Below, in pieces: positions 25,936 to 34,551 of a stretch of 55,416 nucleotides of DNA (the stretch's first letter is position 1; every line of letters starts with the position of its first letter). Made by a program: the position numbers and the translations under genes. The DNA is from DASYAE01 sp036501535 (GTDB lineage Bacteria; Actinomycetota; Actinomycetes; Streptomycetales; Catenulisporaceae), in the NCBI GenBank assembly GCA_036501535.1, contig DASYAE010000031.1, forward strand, positions 1-55,416. The letters are read 5' to 3'. A model generated the notes under the pieces. It was not told the origin of the DNA. It saw nothing but the letters and a program-made list of their open reading frames with translations, and ran no database searches.

Positions 25936-26943
25936 GTGGCTGACCGGCTGATGCTCCTGGATACCCCGACGCTCTACTACCGCGCCTTCTACGGCATCCC
26001 GGAGTCGATCAAGGCTCCCGACGGCATGCCGGTGAACGCCGTGCGCGGCACGCTCGACTTCATCTCGGCGCTGGTCGCCGGGTTCGGGCCGAACCGTCTC
26101 GTGGCCTGCTTCGACGCGGACTGGCGGCCGGCCTTCCGGGTCGCCGCGATCCCGTCGTACAAGACACACCGGCTGGTCGGCGCCGCCGACGCGATCGGCG
26201 ATGCAGGCAAGAGCGGCGAACCGGCGGCGGCCGGGGTCGTCGAGGAGGAGGTGCCGGACACGCTGGCGCCGCAGGTGCCGGTGCTCGAAGCGGTGCTCGA
26301 CGCGTTCGGGCTCGCGCGCGGCTGGGCCGACGGCTTCGAGGCCGACGACGCGATCGCGGCCTACTGCGCGGCGCATCTGTCCAAGCACGCCGGCCCGGTG
26401 GACGTGGTGACCGGCGACCGGGACATGTTCCAGCTGGTGGACGATGCGAGCGGGGTCCGGGTCCTCAACATCGCCCGGGGCGTCAGCAAGCTGGAGGTCA
26501 TGGACGACGCCACCATCGCGGCGAAGTACGCGCTGCCGGGCGGGCGCGCCTATGCCGGTTTCGCCACCCTGCGGGGAGATCCGAGCGACGGGCTGCCCGG
26601 TGTCGCCGGCGTCGGCGACAAGACCGCCGCCGCGCTGATCACCGAGTTCGGCTCGCTGGACGGCCTGCTCGCCGCCGTCGACGACCCGGAGTCCGTGCTC
26701 AAGCCCGCGGTGCGCAAGAAGCTCGACGCCGCCCGCGACTATCTCGCCGTGGCGCCCCAAGTCGTCAACGTCCGCGCCGATGCGCCGGTCACCTCGGTCG
26801 AATCGGCTCTGCCGTCCGAGCCTGCCGACGCCGACGAGCTCGACCGGCTCGGCCAGCAGTACAACCTGGGCAGCCCGATTAAGCGCCTCATCAAGGCGCT
26901 CGCCGCCGCCGCCGCGGTGCCGGATGAGAGCGAGTCGGAGTAG
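25936..26943 (+). CDS. 5'-3' exonuclease (PolA N-domain-like, FEN family)
   Basis: A 335-aa stand-alone flap/5' nuclease. LMLLDTPTLYYRAFYG carries the first metal-binding Asp. GFEADDAIAAYC and VVTGDRDMFQLVDD supply the acidic cluster. The helix-hairpin-helix DNA-binding part is GDPSDGLPGVAGVGDKTAAALI. It probably serves repair or Okazaki fragment processing beside PolI. The GTG at 25936 (VADRLML) is preceded by CAGGCT, which may be a -10 box for a leaderless message. An in-frame ATG at 25918 is less likely. Confidence 0.9.
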   Translation: MADRLMLLDTPTLYYRAFYGIPESIKAPDGMPVNAVRGTLDFISALVAGFGPNRLVACFDADWRPAFRVAAIPSYKTHRLVGAADAIGDAGKSGEPAAAGVVEEEVPDTLAPQVPVLEAVLDAFGLARGWADGFEADDAIAAYCAAHLSKHAGPVDVVTGDRDMFQLVDDASGVRVLNIARGVSKLEVMDDATIAAKYALPGGRAYAGFATLRGDPSDGLPGVAGVGDKTAAALITEFGSLDGLLAAVDDPESVLKPAVRKKLDAARDYLAVAPQVVNVRADAPVTSVESALPSEPADADELDRLGQQYNLGSPIKRLIKALAAAAAVPDESESE

Positions 26944-26962
26944 TTAGGCTGCGGCACACGGT

Positions 26963-28318
26963 TCAGGAGCCGGATTCGTCGGCGATGGACCAGGCCACAG
27001 CGGGCAGGTCGGCGTGCCGGTAGCCGAAGCCGCCGGTGCCGGCGATGCGGCGCCATGCGCCGGGCGGCAGCGCGAGCTGGATCGGCTGCTCGGCCAGGTT
27101 CAGCGCGACGGCGAGGCGGCGCGGCGCGGGGCCTGACGCGCGGTCAGCTGTCGGGTCGGTCAGCGTGTACGTCATCGCGGTGTTCGTGAGCGTGCCGACT
27201 TCGGTGCGGGCACGCACGAGCCAGGGATGGCGCCGGCGCAGGCCGATGAGCTGCTGGTGCAGGCGGTAGGTGCCTAGGCCGTCGTCGGGCAGGGCTGACG
27301 GGCTGTCAGGGAAAGCCGGGCGGATCGCGTCATCTCCGCCTTCGCGGTCTTCTTTGACGCCGCGCAGCGCACGTTCATCGCCTGCGTAGATCGAGGGGAT
27401 ACCGCCGACGGTGAGCAGGATGACCAGCGCGTGCTCAAGCTGTCGTGGGTCGGTAAGGCGGCTGGCGATGCGTGTCACGTCGTGGTTGCCGAGGAAGGTC
27501 TGCGGGGCGAAGGACTCGAGCATGGCGTTGTGCCGTTTGAGGGACCAGGCCAGCTCGAAGAAGTTGGCGTCGTTCAAGCTGCTCCAAATGGCCTTCCAAA
27601 GCTCGTACTGGGTGACCGTGTCCAGGCCGCTCTCAGTCGTGTATCCGGCGTAGTCGCCGTGGATGACCTCGCCGCAGAACCAGGCTTCGGGGTGTCGTTC
27701 GCGCACGGCGCTGAGGACGCGGCGCAAGAACGAGGGCTGGATTCGGTAGGCCGCGTCGAGGCGCCAGCCGTCGATCCCGCGGTCGAGCCAGTAGCCCATG
27801 ACGCTGGCGACGTACTCGACCACCTGCGGGCTCTCATGATCGAGCTCGACGAGCCGGTGGTGACCCTCGAAGGTGCGGAATCCGTCGGACGGCGCGGGCT
27901 CGGCGCCGGCGCCGGTTCCGCGGCGGAACCAGGAGGCGTAGGGCGATTGCTCGCCGCGCGCGGCCGCGTCGGCGAATGCGGGGAAGGACCGCCCGACGTG
28001 GTTGAAGACGCCGTCGAGCACGATGCGCACGCCGCGCGCCTTCGCCGCCTGCACGAACTGCACGAGGTCGTCCTCGGTGCCTAGGCGGGAGTCGACCTTG
28101 AAGTGGTCCACCGTGTCGTAGCCGTGGGTCTCGGAGGCGAAGACCGGGCCGAGGATGAGGCCGTTGCAGCCGAGGTCGACGAGGTAGCCGAGCCAGTTCG
28201 CCAGGCGCGGCAGGCGGTTGCGGGCCGGCTCGTCCGGCGGCAGGGCGGCGCGCTCCGCGCCGAGGAAGCCGAGCGGGTAGAGATGCCACCAGATGGAGTG
28301 GTCGGGCCAGACGGGCAT
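26963..28318 (-). CDS. GH13 alpha-amylase family glycosidase
   Basis: A 451-aa cytosolic GH13 enzyme (no signal peptide). The four conserved regions are DGVFNHVG, GWRLDAAY with the catalytic nucleophile Asp, FCGEVIHGDY with the acid Glu, and FLGNHDVTR. It resembles alpha-glucosidase or cyclomaltodextrinase-type enzymes that hydrolyse short maltooligosaccharides. The ATG starts 2 bp after the MarR stop, so it is translated with the regulator. A link between MarR and sugar use is inferred from this only. Confidence 0.88.
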   Translation of the reverse strand: MPVWPDHSIWWHLYPLGFLGAERAALPPDEPARNRLPRLANWLGYLVDLGCNGLILGPVFASETHGYDTVDHFKVDSRLGTEDDLVQFVQAAKARGVRIVLDGVFNHVGRSFPAFADAAARGEQSPYASWFRRGTGAGAEPAPSDGFRTFEGHHRLVELDHESPQVVEYVASVMGYWLDRGIDGWRLDAAYRIQPSFLRRVLSAVRERHPEAWFCGEVIHGDYAGYTTESGLDTVTQYELWKAIWSSLNDANFFELAWSLKRHNAMLESFAPQTFLGNHDVTRIASRLTDPRQLEHALVILLTVGGIPSIYAGDERALRGVKEDREGGDDAIRPAFPDSPSALPDDGLGTYRLHQQLIGLRRRHPWLVRARTEVGTLTNTAMTYTLTDPTADRASGPAPRRLAVALNLAEQPIQLALPPGAWRRIAGTGGFGYRHADLPAVAWSIADESGS

Positions 28319-28320
28319 GG

Positions 28321-28794
28321 TCAACTTTCCGGTCGGTGATTCGGGTCCGGTGCCGGCTCGGTATCCGCTAGACGGTCTATCAGGCGGCCGGCCAGGACGA
28401 GCAGGCCGCGCTCGGTCTCGGTCAGCGTGAGCATCGCGGTGGCCAGCCACTCGTCGCGCACTGCCATGTCGCGGACCAGCGCGTCGCGGCCGGCTGGCGT
28501 GAGGTGCAGGATCCTGCTGCGACCGTCCTTGCGGTCGCGCGAACGGGTGATCAGGCCGTCGTCCTCGAGGTCGGCGAGGACTCGGGTGAGGGCCTGGGGC
28601 TGCTGCCGCTCGGCGGCGGCGAGCGAGCTGGCGGAAAGCGGGCCGAGCCGGCTGAGTTGGGCCAGCACACTCACCTTGTTGGGGCTGAGCGCCTGAGAAC
28701 CACGCTCCGATCGCAGCCTGCGGCCCAGGCGTACCACTCCCTGGCGCAGCACAGCCGCTGCGCCCCTCAGGTCCTCGTCCGAAGCGCTTCCCAT
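28321..28794 (-). CDS. MarR family transcriptional regulator
   Basis: A 157-aa winged-helix dimer. LSPNKVSVLAQLSRLGPLSASSLAAAERQQPQALTRVLADLEDDGLITRSRDRKDGRSRILHLT is the HTH plus wing with the typical D-x-R-D-GR. It is divergent from the FUSC transporter gene. Overlapping palindromes lie between them, so it probably represses both directions. The downstream amylase gene is coupled. The ligand is unknown. Confidence 0.9.
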   Translation of the reverse strand: MGSASDEDLRGAAAVLRQGVVRLGRRLRSERGSQALSPNKVSVLAQLSRLGPLSASSLAAAERQQPQALTRVLADLEDDGLITRSRDRKDGRSRILHLTPAGRDALVRDMAVRDEWLATAMLTLTETERGLLVLAGRLIDRLADTEPAPDPNHRPES

Positions 28795-28908
28795 ATTGCT
28801 ACTATATAACTTACCATCTCATCGAGGCGACTCCGCAAGTATCACGCATATTACCGCACTGAACAAGCGTTGGCATCTGAGGGAGAGTCAGGTCCGTCGT
28901 GATAGTAG

Positions 28909-28930
28909 TAAGCATTGCTTAGCATTAAGC
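28909..28930. promoter_or_regulatory. overlapping palindromes, candidate MarR operator
   Basis: TAAGCA-T-TGCTTA (28909-28921) is a perfect palindrome. GCTTA-GCAT-TAAGC (28917-28930) overlaps it and reuses its right half. They lie in an A/T-rich divergent promoter region, at the start of the transporter gene. This fits a MarR-type dimer site, possibly for two dimers. Confidence 0.55.
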
Positions 28931-28947
28931 CGACGTGGCAGCGAGCG

Positions 28948-30576
28948 GTGCGCTTCGATCCGGGCCTGATGCTGCTGCGCTCGACGGTCGTGCAGACGGC
29001 CGCGATGCTCGCCTCGTACGGCTCGGCCCTGCTGCTCGAGCATTTCGCGCATCTGCACATTGACGTGGTGATGCAGGCGGCGGTGCTTGGCCTGACGACG
29101 TCAAGGGTGCAGCGCGCCGCCACGACGCACGACCGGCTGCCCGCCTTCGCCGTGGTCCCCGTGGTGGCAATGGGCGCCTCCGAGATCGGGCGGCTGATGG
29201 GGACCCGCCCGAACATCGGCGACGCGGTGTTCCTCCTCGCGGTCGCCTTGACGATCTGGGTGCGCCGGCTGGGCGCGCGGGCTACGCGGATCGGCACGCT
29301 GACGGTCCTTCCGCTGATCGCGACCCTGCTCCTGCAGGGCTCGCCGGCCGGCTCCGAACCGCAGCCGTACACGCTCTGGTTCGGGCTGGCCGGGTTGATC
29401 GCCTGCGGCTGGGTGTTCCTGCTCCAAACTGCGGCGCAGCGGTTCGGGCTGGTCCGGCTGCCCCCGGCACCGGCATCCGGGCCGCCGCGCAAGGCCCGCG
29501 TCCCGGCCAGCACCAAGATGGCGCTTCAGATGGCGGCCGCGCTCGGCACTGCCTTCTTCGCCGGTCGCGCCTTGTGGCCGGCGCACTGGAGTTGGACGGT
29601 GCTGACCGCCTTCATCGTGTGCAGCGCGGCCCGGTCGCGCGGAGACGTGCTGCTCAAGGGCGCGCTGCGGATCGTCGGAGCGAGTATCGGCACGATCGTG
29701 GCGACCGAGCTGGCCGGCACGTTCGGGCCGCATGCAGACGTGGCGATAGTGCTGATCTTCGCAACGATCGCACTGGCGACCTGGCTGCGTGAGGCGAGTT
29801 ATGCCTATTGGGCGGCATGCGTGACTGCCGTGCTCTCGCTGCTTTATGGATGGTTCGGCGAATCGGCTGACGGACTGTTACGCACGCGCTTGGAAGGGAT
29901 CTGGCTGGGCGCCGCCATCGGCGCGACGGCGGCCTGGTTCGTTCTTCCGATCAGGACTCGTGCCGTAATGCAATTGCGAACTGCGACGGCGCTCGCTGAG
30001 TTGGCGGTGCTGCTGGAAGACGCAGTGTGGGCCGATCGGGCGAGACTGCTGAGCCAACTGGCGCGGTTCGAGCGTTCCTGCGCGCTCTTGGATCAGCTTG
30101 CGCCGACGGTCAACGTGCAGCGTCGGCTTGCGATGCGTCTGCTGCGTCGGCGTGACACGGTCCATGCCGCGGATGTCGTCGAAGCGCTGCAGGAATGCGT
30201 GCAGCCCGCGCAGATGCTGGTCCGCGAGACGCGGGGACTCGGCGCACTGCGAGACGATGCGGCGATCGTCGTGGCGCGAAACGCGGTTGCAGCCAATGTT
30301 CTGGCGATCAGGAGGGCCATTGGGCGCAGACCGGGCGCCGCGTATGCGCAAGTGTCGATCAAGAAGTCGCAGGGCGGAAGCACGGCCGCGGCGCGGATCT
30401 TGGGGGCTCTGACGCGAATCGATGCGAACCTGAATCCGGTCGCGCGCTTTTTCCCGCAGCCTGAGACCCCGTCAGGTCCCGGGCCCGCGGGCCTCAGCCC
30501 AGGCGCAGGGTCGCCCACACGGTGCGACCGGTCCCCGGACGTCCCGCGACGCCCCACCGCTCCGCGAGGGTGCTGA
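28948..30576 (+). CDS. FUSC/aromatic acid exporter-type membrane protein
   Basis: About 542 aa with two blocks of hydrophobic helices. The first has TAAMLASYGSALLLEHF, DAVFLLAVALTIWV and IGTLTVLPLIATLLL. The second has WSWTVLTAFIVCSAA, ALRIVGASIGTIVATELAG, VAIVLIFATIALATWL and AACVTAVLSLLYG. A ~190-aa cytoplasmic C-terminus follows. This is the FUSC-like layout of aromatic-compound efflux proteins. The divergent MarR gene supports an efflux role. A TTG at 28915 inside the operator could also start it. The last 83 bp overlap the convergent HATPase gene. Confidence 0.75.
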   Translation: MRFDPGLMLLRSTVVQTAAMLASYGSALLLEHFAHLHIDVVMQAAVLGLTTSRVQRAATTHDRLPAFAVVPVVAMGASEIGRLMGTRPNIGDAVFLLAVALTIWVRRLGARATRIGTLTVLPLIATLLLQGSPAGSEPQPYTLWFGLAGLIACGWVFLLQTAAQRFGLVRLPPAPASGPPRKARVPASTKMALQMAAALGTAFFAGRALWPAHWSWTVLTAFIVCSAARSRGDVLLKGALRIVGASIGTIVATELAGTFGPHADVAIVLIFATIALATWLREASYAYWAACVTAVLSLLYGWFGESADGLLRTRLEGIWLGAAIGATAAWFVLPIRTRAVMQLRTATALAELAVLLEDAVWADRARLLSQLARFERSCALLDQLAPTVNVQRRLAMRLLRRRDTVHAADVVEALQECVQPAQMLVRETRGLGALRDDAAIVVARNAVAANVLAIRRAIGRRPGAAYAQVSIKKSQGGSTAAARILGALTRIDANLNPVARFFPQPETPSGPGPAGLSPGAGSPTRCDRSPDVPRRPTAPRGC

Positions 30577-30946
30577 CGATGAACAAGCCGCGCCCGCCCT
30601 CGGCGTCCGGCTCGTGCGGCCGCGTGTGCACCGACCCCGAGCCCTCGTCCACCGTGGCGAGGTAGAGCAGCGTGCCGGATGCGTTGATCTGGCAGGCGAT
30701 CTCCCGCGAGTCGGTGTGCACGACCGCGTTGGTGAACAGCTCGCTCAGGATGAGCACCGCGTCATCGCACGCCACGCATTCGGCGAACCAGCACTCGAGC
30801 TGCTTGCGCAAGAGGCGGCGGGCCTCGGAGACGCGGTCGGCGCTCGCCGGAAGCCGGAAGGCGGCCGACTTGGTGCGCGGCGGCGCCGCCTCCTGCTCCG
30901 GCTGGGGATCCCCGGCCTCGGCCGTGCGGGTGTCCACGGTCTGCAT
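30494..30946 (-). CDS. RsbW-like HATPase (anti-sigma-type ATP-binding protein)
   Basis: A 150-aa small GHKL ATPase of the type paired with anti-sigma functions or DUF397/XRE modules in actinobacteria. The N box is ELFTNAVVHT, a weak G1 is DEGSG, and GGRGLFIVSTLAERWGV follows. The N-terminus is Glu/Pro-rich. It is divergent from the XRE regulator gene, with about 210 bp between them, and overlaps the transporter gene tail to tail. Confidence 0.85.
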   Translation of the reverse strand: MQTVDTRTAEAGDPQPEQEAAPPRTKSAAFRLPASADRVSEARRLLRKQLECWFAECVACDDAVLILSELFTNAVVHTDSREIACQINASGTLLYLATVDEGSGSVHTRPHEPDAEGGRGLFIVSTLAERWGVAGRPGTGRTVWATLRLG

Positions 30947-31157
30947 CGGTTTCCGTTCAGCCGCGGCCGCGGCGCGGCCGCGCGAATCGATCTTGGTCCT
31001 GAGGGCGCTGATTCACGAGATAACTATGCGCGCGGAAGAGGCGCTTGGCAATGGACAGAGTGCAGTTTGCAGAATCGAGTCCTACAGACTGTTGTTCACG
31101 GTCCGGCCCATGGCAGACTGCTGTCCATGCACGAGCAGCAGTGGAGGGGATCGCGTC

Positions 31158-32024
31158 GTGGCTGAAGCACGGGCTGCCGGCGTGCCGACAGTGCGCCGCG
31201 TGGTCCTGGGCAAACGGCTGCAGGACCTGCGGGAGCGGGCGGGGCTCTCCATCGAGCAGGCGGCGGCAGCGCTGGATGTGAACCAGGCCACCATCCGGCG
31301 GATGGAGAAGGCCGAGGTCGGGCTCAAGCCGGTCTACGTCGAGAAACTGCTGCGCACGTACGGGGTCGACGACGCGGACACCGTCGAGGGGTTCGTGACG
31401 CTGGCCCGGGAGGCCAACGAGCCGGGCTGGTGGCACCGCTACCGGGACGTGCTGCCCACCTGGTTCGGCACCTTCGTCAGCCTGGAGGGCGAGGCCGCGA
31501 TCATCCGCGGCTACGAGCCCCAGTACGTTCCCGGCCTGCTGCAGACCGCGGACTACGCCCGCGCGATCCTGCGCGCCGGGCTGCCGCACGCCTCGGGCGC
31601 CGAGATCGAGCAGTTGGTGCAGCTGCGCCTGGAGCGTCAGGCGCTGCTTCGCCGGCCCGACGGCCCGGCGCTGTGGATGGTGATCGACGAGGCGGTGCTG
31701 CGCCGCCGGGTCGCGCCGACACCGGTGATGCGGGAACAGGTCGACAAGCTGGCCGAGGCCGCCGAGCTGTCCAACGTCACCCTCCAGGTCCTCCCCTTCG
31801 CCGCGGGGGCCCACGCCGCGATGTACGGACCCTTCCAGATCTTCCGGTTCAACCTGCCGGAACTGCCCGACCTGGTCTACAGCGAATCGCTGACCGGGGC
31901 GATCTATCTGGACGAGCGCTCGGATGTCTCCGCATATCTGGAGGCGCTCGACCGGATCTGCGCGATGGCCGTCCCCGCGCCGGACGTCGCGGCGATACTC
32001 GCAAGACTGCGCAAGGAGATCTAG
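31158..32024 (+). CDS. XRE-family regulator with DUF5753-type C-terminal domain
   Basis: A 288-aa protein. Residues ~10-70 are the HTH: LGKRLQDLRERAGLSIEQAAAALDVNQATIRRMEKAEVGL. The rest is the DUF5753-like region: YEPQYVPGLLQTADYARAIL, VMIDEAVLRRRV, LQVLPFAAGAHAAMYGPF, and VYSESLTGAIYLD. These regulators typically pair with a small DUF397 protein, here the next gene 3 bp away. The GTG at 31158 has GGAGG ten bases upstream (31143-31147). Confidence 0.9.
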   Translation: MAEARAAGVPTVRRVVLGKRLQDLRERAGLSIEQAAAALDVNQATIRRMEKAEVGLKPVYVEKLLRTYGVDDADTVEGFVTLAREANEPGWWHRYRDVLPTWFGTFVSLEGEAAIIRGYEPQYVPGLLQTADYARAILRAGLPHASGAEIEQLVQLRLERQALLRRPDGPALWMVIDEAVLRRRVAPTPVMREQVDKLAEAAELSNVTLQVLPFAAGAHAAMYGPFQIFRFNLPELPDLVYSESLTGAIYLDERSDVSAYLEALDRICAMAVPAPDVAAILARLRKEI

Positions 32025-32027
32025 CCG

Positions 32028-32282
32028 ATGATACGGGATCTGCACACGAGCGGCGTTTACAACGGTATGCCGGCCAGCCGTCTCGGGGAACACGGGTGGC
32101 GCAAACCGTGGAGCGGGGGAAACGGGGGCGCCTGCGTCGAGGTGCTGAAGCTGTGCGACGGCCGGGTGGCCATCCGCCAGTCCTCCGACCCGGACAGCCC
32201 GGCGCTGCTCTACACCCTGGCGGAGATATCAGCCTTCATTCACGGCGCGAAAACCGGCCAGGCCGACTTCCTGCTCTCATAA
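32028..32282 (+). CDS. DUF397 domain protein
   Basis: An 84-aa small protein. WRKPWSGGNGGACVEVLKLCDGRVAIRQSSDPDSPALLYTLAEISAFI matches the DUF397 consensus (WRKSSYS...CVEVA...VRDSK.P.GP.L..). It starts 3 bp after the XRE stop and is probably its partner or target. Members such as BldB relatives act in differentiation, but the role here is unknown. Confidence 0.88.
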   Translation: MIRDLHTSGVYNGMPASRLGEHGWRKPWSGGNGGACVEVLKLCDGRVAIRQSSDPDSPALLYTLAEISAFIHGAKTGQADFLLS

Positions 32283-32366
32283 CGGGTATCCGGAAGGAGC
32301 AGTACCGACTGACGAACGGTGGCCGCGGCCGTATCGCGCGGCCACCACAAGAAATGAGAGCGGACG

Positions 32367-33254
32367 ATGACCGAGCTGAGCGGGGAGCGCCCCGAGCAGG
32401 GCGCAGGCACGGGCGACGGCGCCGCGAGCGGATTCGGGGGCGATCGGGGCGACGCGCCCGGCGGCGTCGACACCTCGAAGCCGAACCCGGCTCGGATGTA
32501 CGACTACTTCCTCGGCGGCTACGACAACTACGAGGCGGACCGCGAGGCGGGCGACGAGGTCCTGGCCCGAGCCCCGGAGTTCCGGCCCGGGGCCCGGGCG
32601 ACGCGCGCGTTCATGCACCGGGCCGTGCGTTTCATGGCCGAGCAGGGGATGCACCAGTTCCTCGATATAGGCACCGGCATGCCGACGGCGCCGAACGTCC
32701 ACGACACTGTGCGCACGGTGCACCCGGACGCGCGTGTCGTGTACGTGGACAACGATCCGATCGTGCGGGTCCACGGGCAGGCCCGGCTCAGCCGCGCCGG
32801 CAGCACCTACTTCGTCGAGGCGGATCTGCGCGAGCCGGAGCGGATACTGAACGACCCGGGCGTGCGGGCCCTGATCGACTTCGGCGAGCCGGTTGGACTG
32901 GTGCTGAGCTCGGTCATGCACTTCGTGGAGGACCGGGACGATCCGGCCGGGATCGTGGCGCGGCTGCGCGACGCGCTGGTCCCGGGCAGTTACATGACGC
33001 TGTCTCACATCACGGCCGACTTCAGCTCCAAGCAGGAGGAGATCCTGACCGCGGCCGGGGTGTACGACAAGACCACCGCGCGGATGCTGATGCGGTCCAA
33101 GAAGCAGGTGCTGCCGATGTTCGACGGCTTCGAGCTGGTCGAGCCGGGCCTGGTGCAGCTGAGCCGGTGGCGGCCGAACGGGCCGGTCGTGCCGAACTCG
33201 GACGAGCTGGACATCGGCATCATCGGCTACGGCGGCGTCGGCCGGAAGATCTAG
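32367..33254 (+). CDS. SAM-dependent methyltransferase (DUF574 family)
   Basis: A 295-aa actinobacterial methyltransferase-like protein. TSKPNPARMYDYFLGGYDNYEADRE is the family entry. QFLDIGTGMPTAPNVHD is the SAM-binding loop, and VVYVDNDPIV the acidic loop. The end is GFELVEPGLVQLSRWRP. The substrate is unknown. The gene follows DUF397 by about 85 bp, a frequent association in Streptomyces-type genomes. The ATG at 32367 has an upstream GA-rich segment. Confidence 0.88.
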   Translation: MTELSGERPEQGAGTGDGAASGFGGDRGDAPGGVDTSKPNPARMYDYFLGGYDNYEADREAGDEVLARAPEFRPGARATRAFMHRAVRFMAEQGMHQFLDIGTGMPTAPNVHDTVRTVHPDARVVYVDNDPIVRVHGQARLSRAGSTYFVEADLREPERILNDPGVRALIDFGEPVGLVLSSVMHFVEDRDDPAGIVARLRDALVPGSYMTLSHITADFSSKQEEILTAAGVYDKTTARMLMRSKKQVLPMFDGFELVEPGLVQLSRWRPNGPVVPNSDELDIGIIGYGGVGRKI

Positions 33255-33287
33255 CCTGCCGTTCGACCTGTTCGGCGGGGTTCAGAT

Positions 33288-33400
33288 TCAGATGACGGTG
33301 GTGCCTCCGTCGGTGACCAGCTCCACGCCGTTGACGTAGCTGGAGTCGTCGGAGGCGAGGAAGAGTGCGACGGTCGCGATCTCCTCGGAGCGGCCCAGAG
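33288..33400 (-). pseudogene. C-terminal remnant of a short-chain dehydrogenase
   Basis: The minus strand reads LGRSEEIATVALFLASDDSSYVNGVELVTDGGTTVI-stop, the unmistakable C-terminus of a classical SDR. It stops matching at about 33400, where it meets a TetR fragment on the opposite strand. The catalytic Tyr-Lys part and the cofactor-binding N-terminus are missing, so it cannot be functional. Confidence 0.8.
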
Positions 33401-33634
33401 CACCCCGCGTCCCAATACGCACGCGACTACAAGAAGGCCATCGCCGCGCGTCTGACCGACACCGCCTGCGAAGCCGGCGCCGCCAACCCCGAACAACTCG
33501 GCGAACAACTCGCGCTGCTGCTCGACGGCGCCGCGGCCCGCACCCGGGTCCTCAACACCGAGTCCTTCCCCACCGCCACCGCCATCGCCGCCGTCCTGAT
33601 CGACAACGCCATCCCCGCCGCAGCCCAGCGATGA
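33401..33634 (+). pseudogene. C-terminal remnant of a TetR-family regulator
   Basis: The frame reads ASQYARDYKKAIAARLTDTACEAGA, then EQLGEQLALLLDGAAARTRVLNTE, resembling the ligand domain end of TetR regulators. The HTH N-terminus is absent. The direction is opposite to the SDR fragment, with both lost N-termini facing the junction. That is what remains if one deletion removed the middle of a divergent TetR-SDR pair. Confidence 0.65.
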
Positions 33635-33650
33635 CCGCGATGAGCCTGGG

Positions 33651-34433
33651 CTAACTCGTCCGGCGGAACACGAGGTCGAAGACGGGGCGGCCGCAGGCGA
33701 GCGCGCGGCGCTCGAACTTCGCCTCCGGCCGCGGCCCGGCGTCGGGGGCGAACCCCGGAAAGTCGTTGCGCAGACCGGTATCGGCGCTCAGCACCTCAAG
33801 CATCTGCTGCGCATAAGGCTCCCAGTCGGTGGCGCAGCGCAGCAGGCCGCCGCGTCGCAGCGATGCGCCGATGAGCGCGACCGCGTCGGGCCGGATGAGC
33901 CGGCGCTTGTGGTGCTTGACCTTGGGCCACGGGTCGGGGAAATAGACGTGCACCGCGTCGAGGCTGCCGGGCGCCACGAGGTCGCGCAGCAGGTCGATCG
34001 CGTCGCCGCGGGCGGCGCGGATGTTGGCCAGGCCCCCACGCTCGGCGAGGGCCAGCAGGTTGGCCAGGCCCGGGGTGTGGACGTCGGCGGCGAGGTAGTC
34101 GCGGTCCGGGTCGGCGGCGGCCATCGCGGCGGTGGCCTCCCCCATGCCGCTGCCGATCTCGAGCACCAGCGGCGCGCGGCGGCCGAACAGCGCGGCCGGC
34201 TCCAGGCGGGGGCCGCCGGGCACGATCTCGAATCCGCGAGTCGGCCAAAGGCGTGCAAAGGCGTCTGAACGGGTCGTCCCCATCCGGCCGCGGCGCGGAT
34301 GGAACGTGCGTATGTGCGGCGTAGCGCTTCCCGCCGCTATCGCTTGTGCGGTTTCCGCAGCCCCAACGACCTGCACGGATGGCGCTGCGGACGGCGGCGC
34401 GTCGGCGTGCGGGCCGGCTCCGAGGTCGATCAC
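33651..34433 (-). CDS. trmB: tRNA (guanine-N7-)-methyltransferase
   Basis: Forms m7G46 in tRNA with SAM. About 260 aa, including a ~40-residue N-terminal extension. RTFHPRRGRM, VLEIGSGMGEATAAMA, DYLAADVHTPGLANLL and the signature VHVYFPDPWPKVKHHKRRLI are all present. The end FDLVFRR is typical. It is convergent with the TetR remnant and divergent from the PadR gene. A shorter start nearer RTFHPRRG is possible. Confidence 0.93.
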   Translation of the reverse strand: MIDLGAGPHADAPPSAAPSVQVVGAAETAQAIAAGSATPHIRTFHPRRGRMGTTRSDAFARLWPTRGFEIVPGGPRLEPAALFGRRAPLVLEIGSGMGEATAAMAAADPDRDYLAADVHTPGLANLLALAERGGLANIRAARGDAIDLLRDLVAPGSLDAVHVYFPDPWPKVKHHKRRLIRPDAVALIGASLRRGGLLRCATDWEPYAQQMLEVLSADTGLRNDFPGFAPDAGPRPEAKFERRALACGRPVFDLVFRRTS

Positions 34434-34485
34434 CCGCCCCAGCGTAGCCGAGCGTCGGCGACCGGGCTTGCGTTCCGACAGTTAG

Positions 34486-34521
34486 CGATATATCGTTGAC
34501 CCATCGAGAGCAGTTCTCGAT
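34486..34521. promoter_or_regulatory. two palindromes upstream of the PadR gene, candidate operators
   Basis: CGATATATCG (34486-34495) is a perfect palindrome within an A/T-rich patch. ATCGAGA and TCTCGAT (34503-34509, 34515-34521) form a perfect inverted repeat with a 5-bp spacer. TTGAC lies between them. PadR regulators commonly repress their own promoter, so these are likely its sites. Confidence 0.55.
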
Positions 34522-34551
34522 AGATTTGGACAAGACTTTGGGGAGACCATC

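Noticed and set aside
31430..33295. 621-residue plus-strand frame across XRE, DUF397 and the methyltransferase
   Set aside because: Arg/Gly/Ala-rich shadow crossing three well-identified genes.
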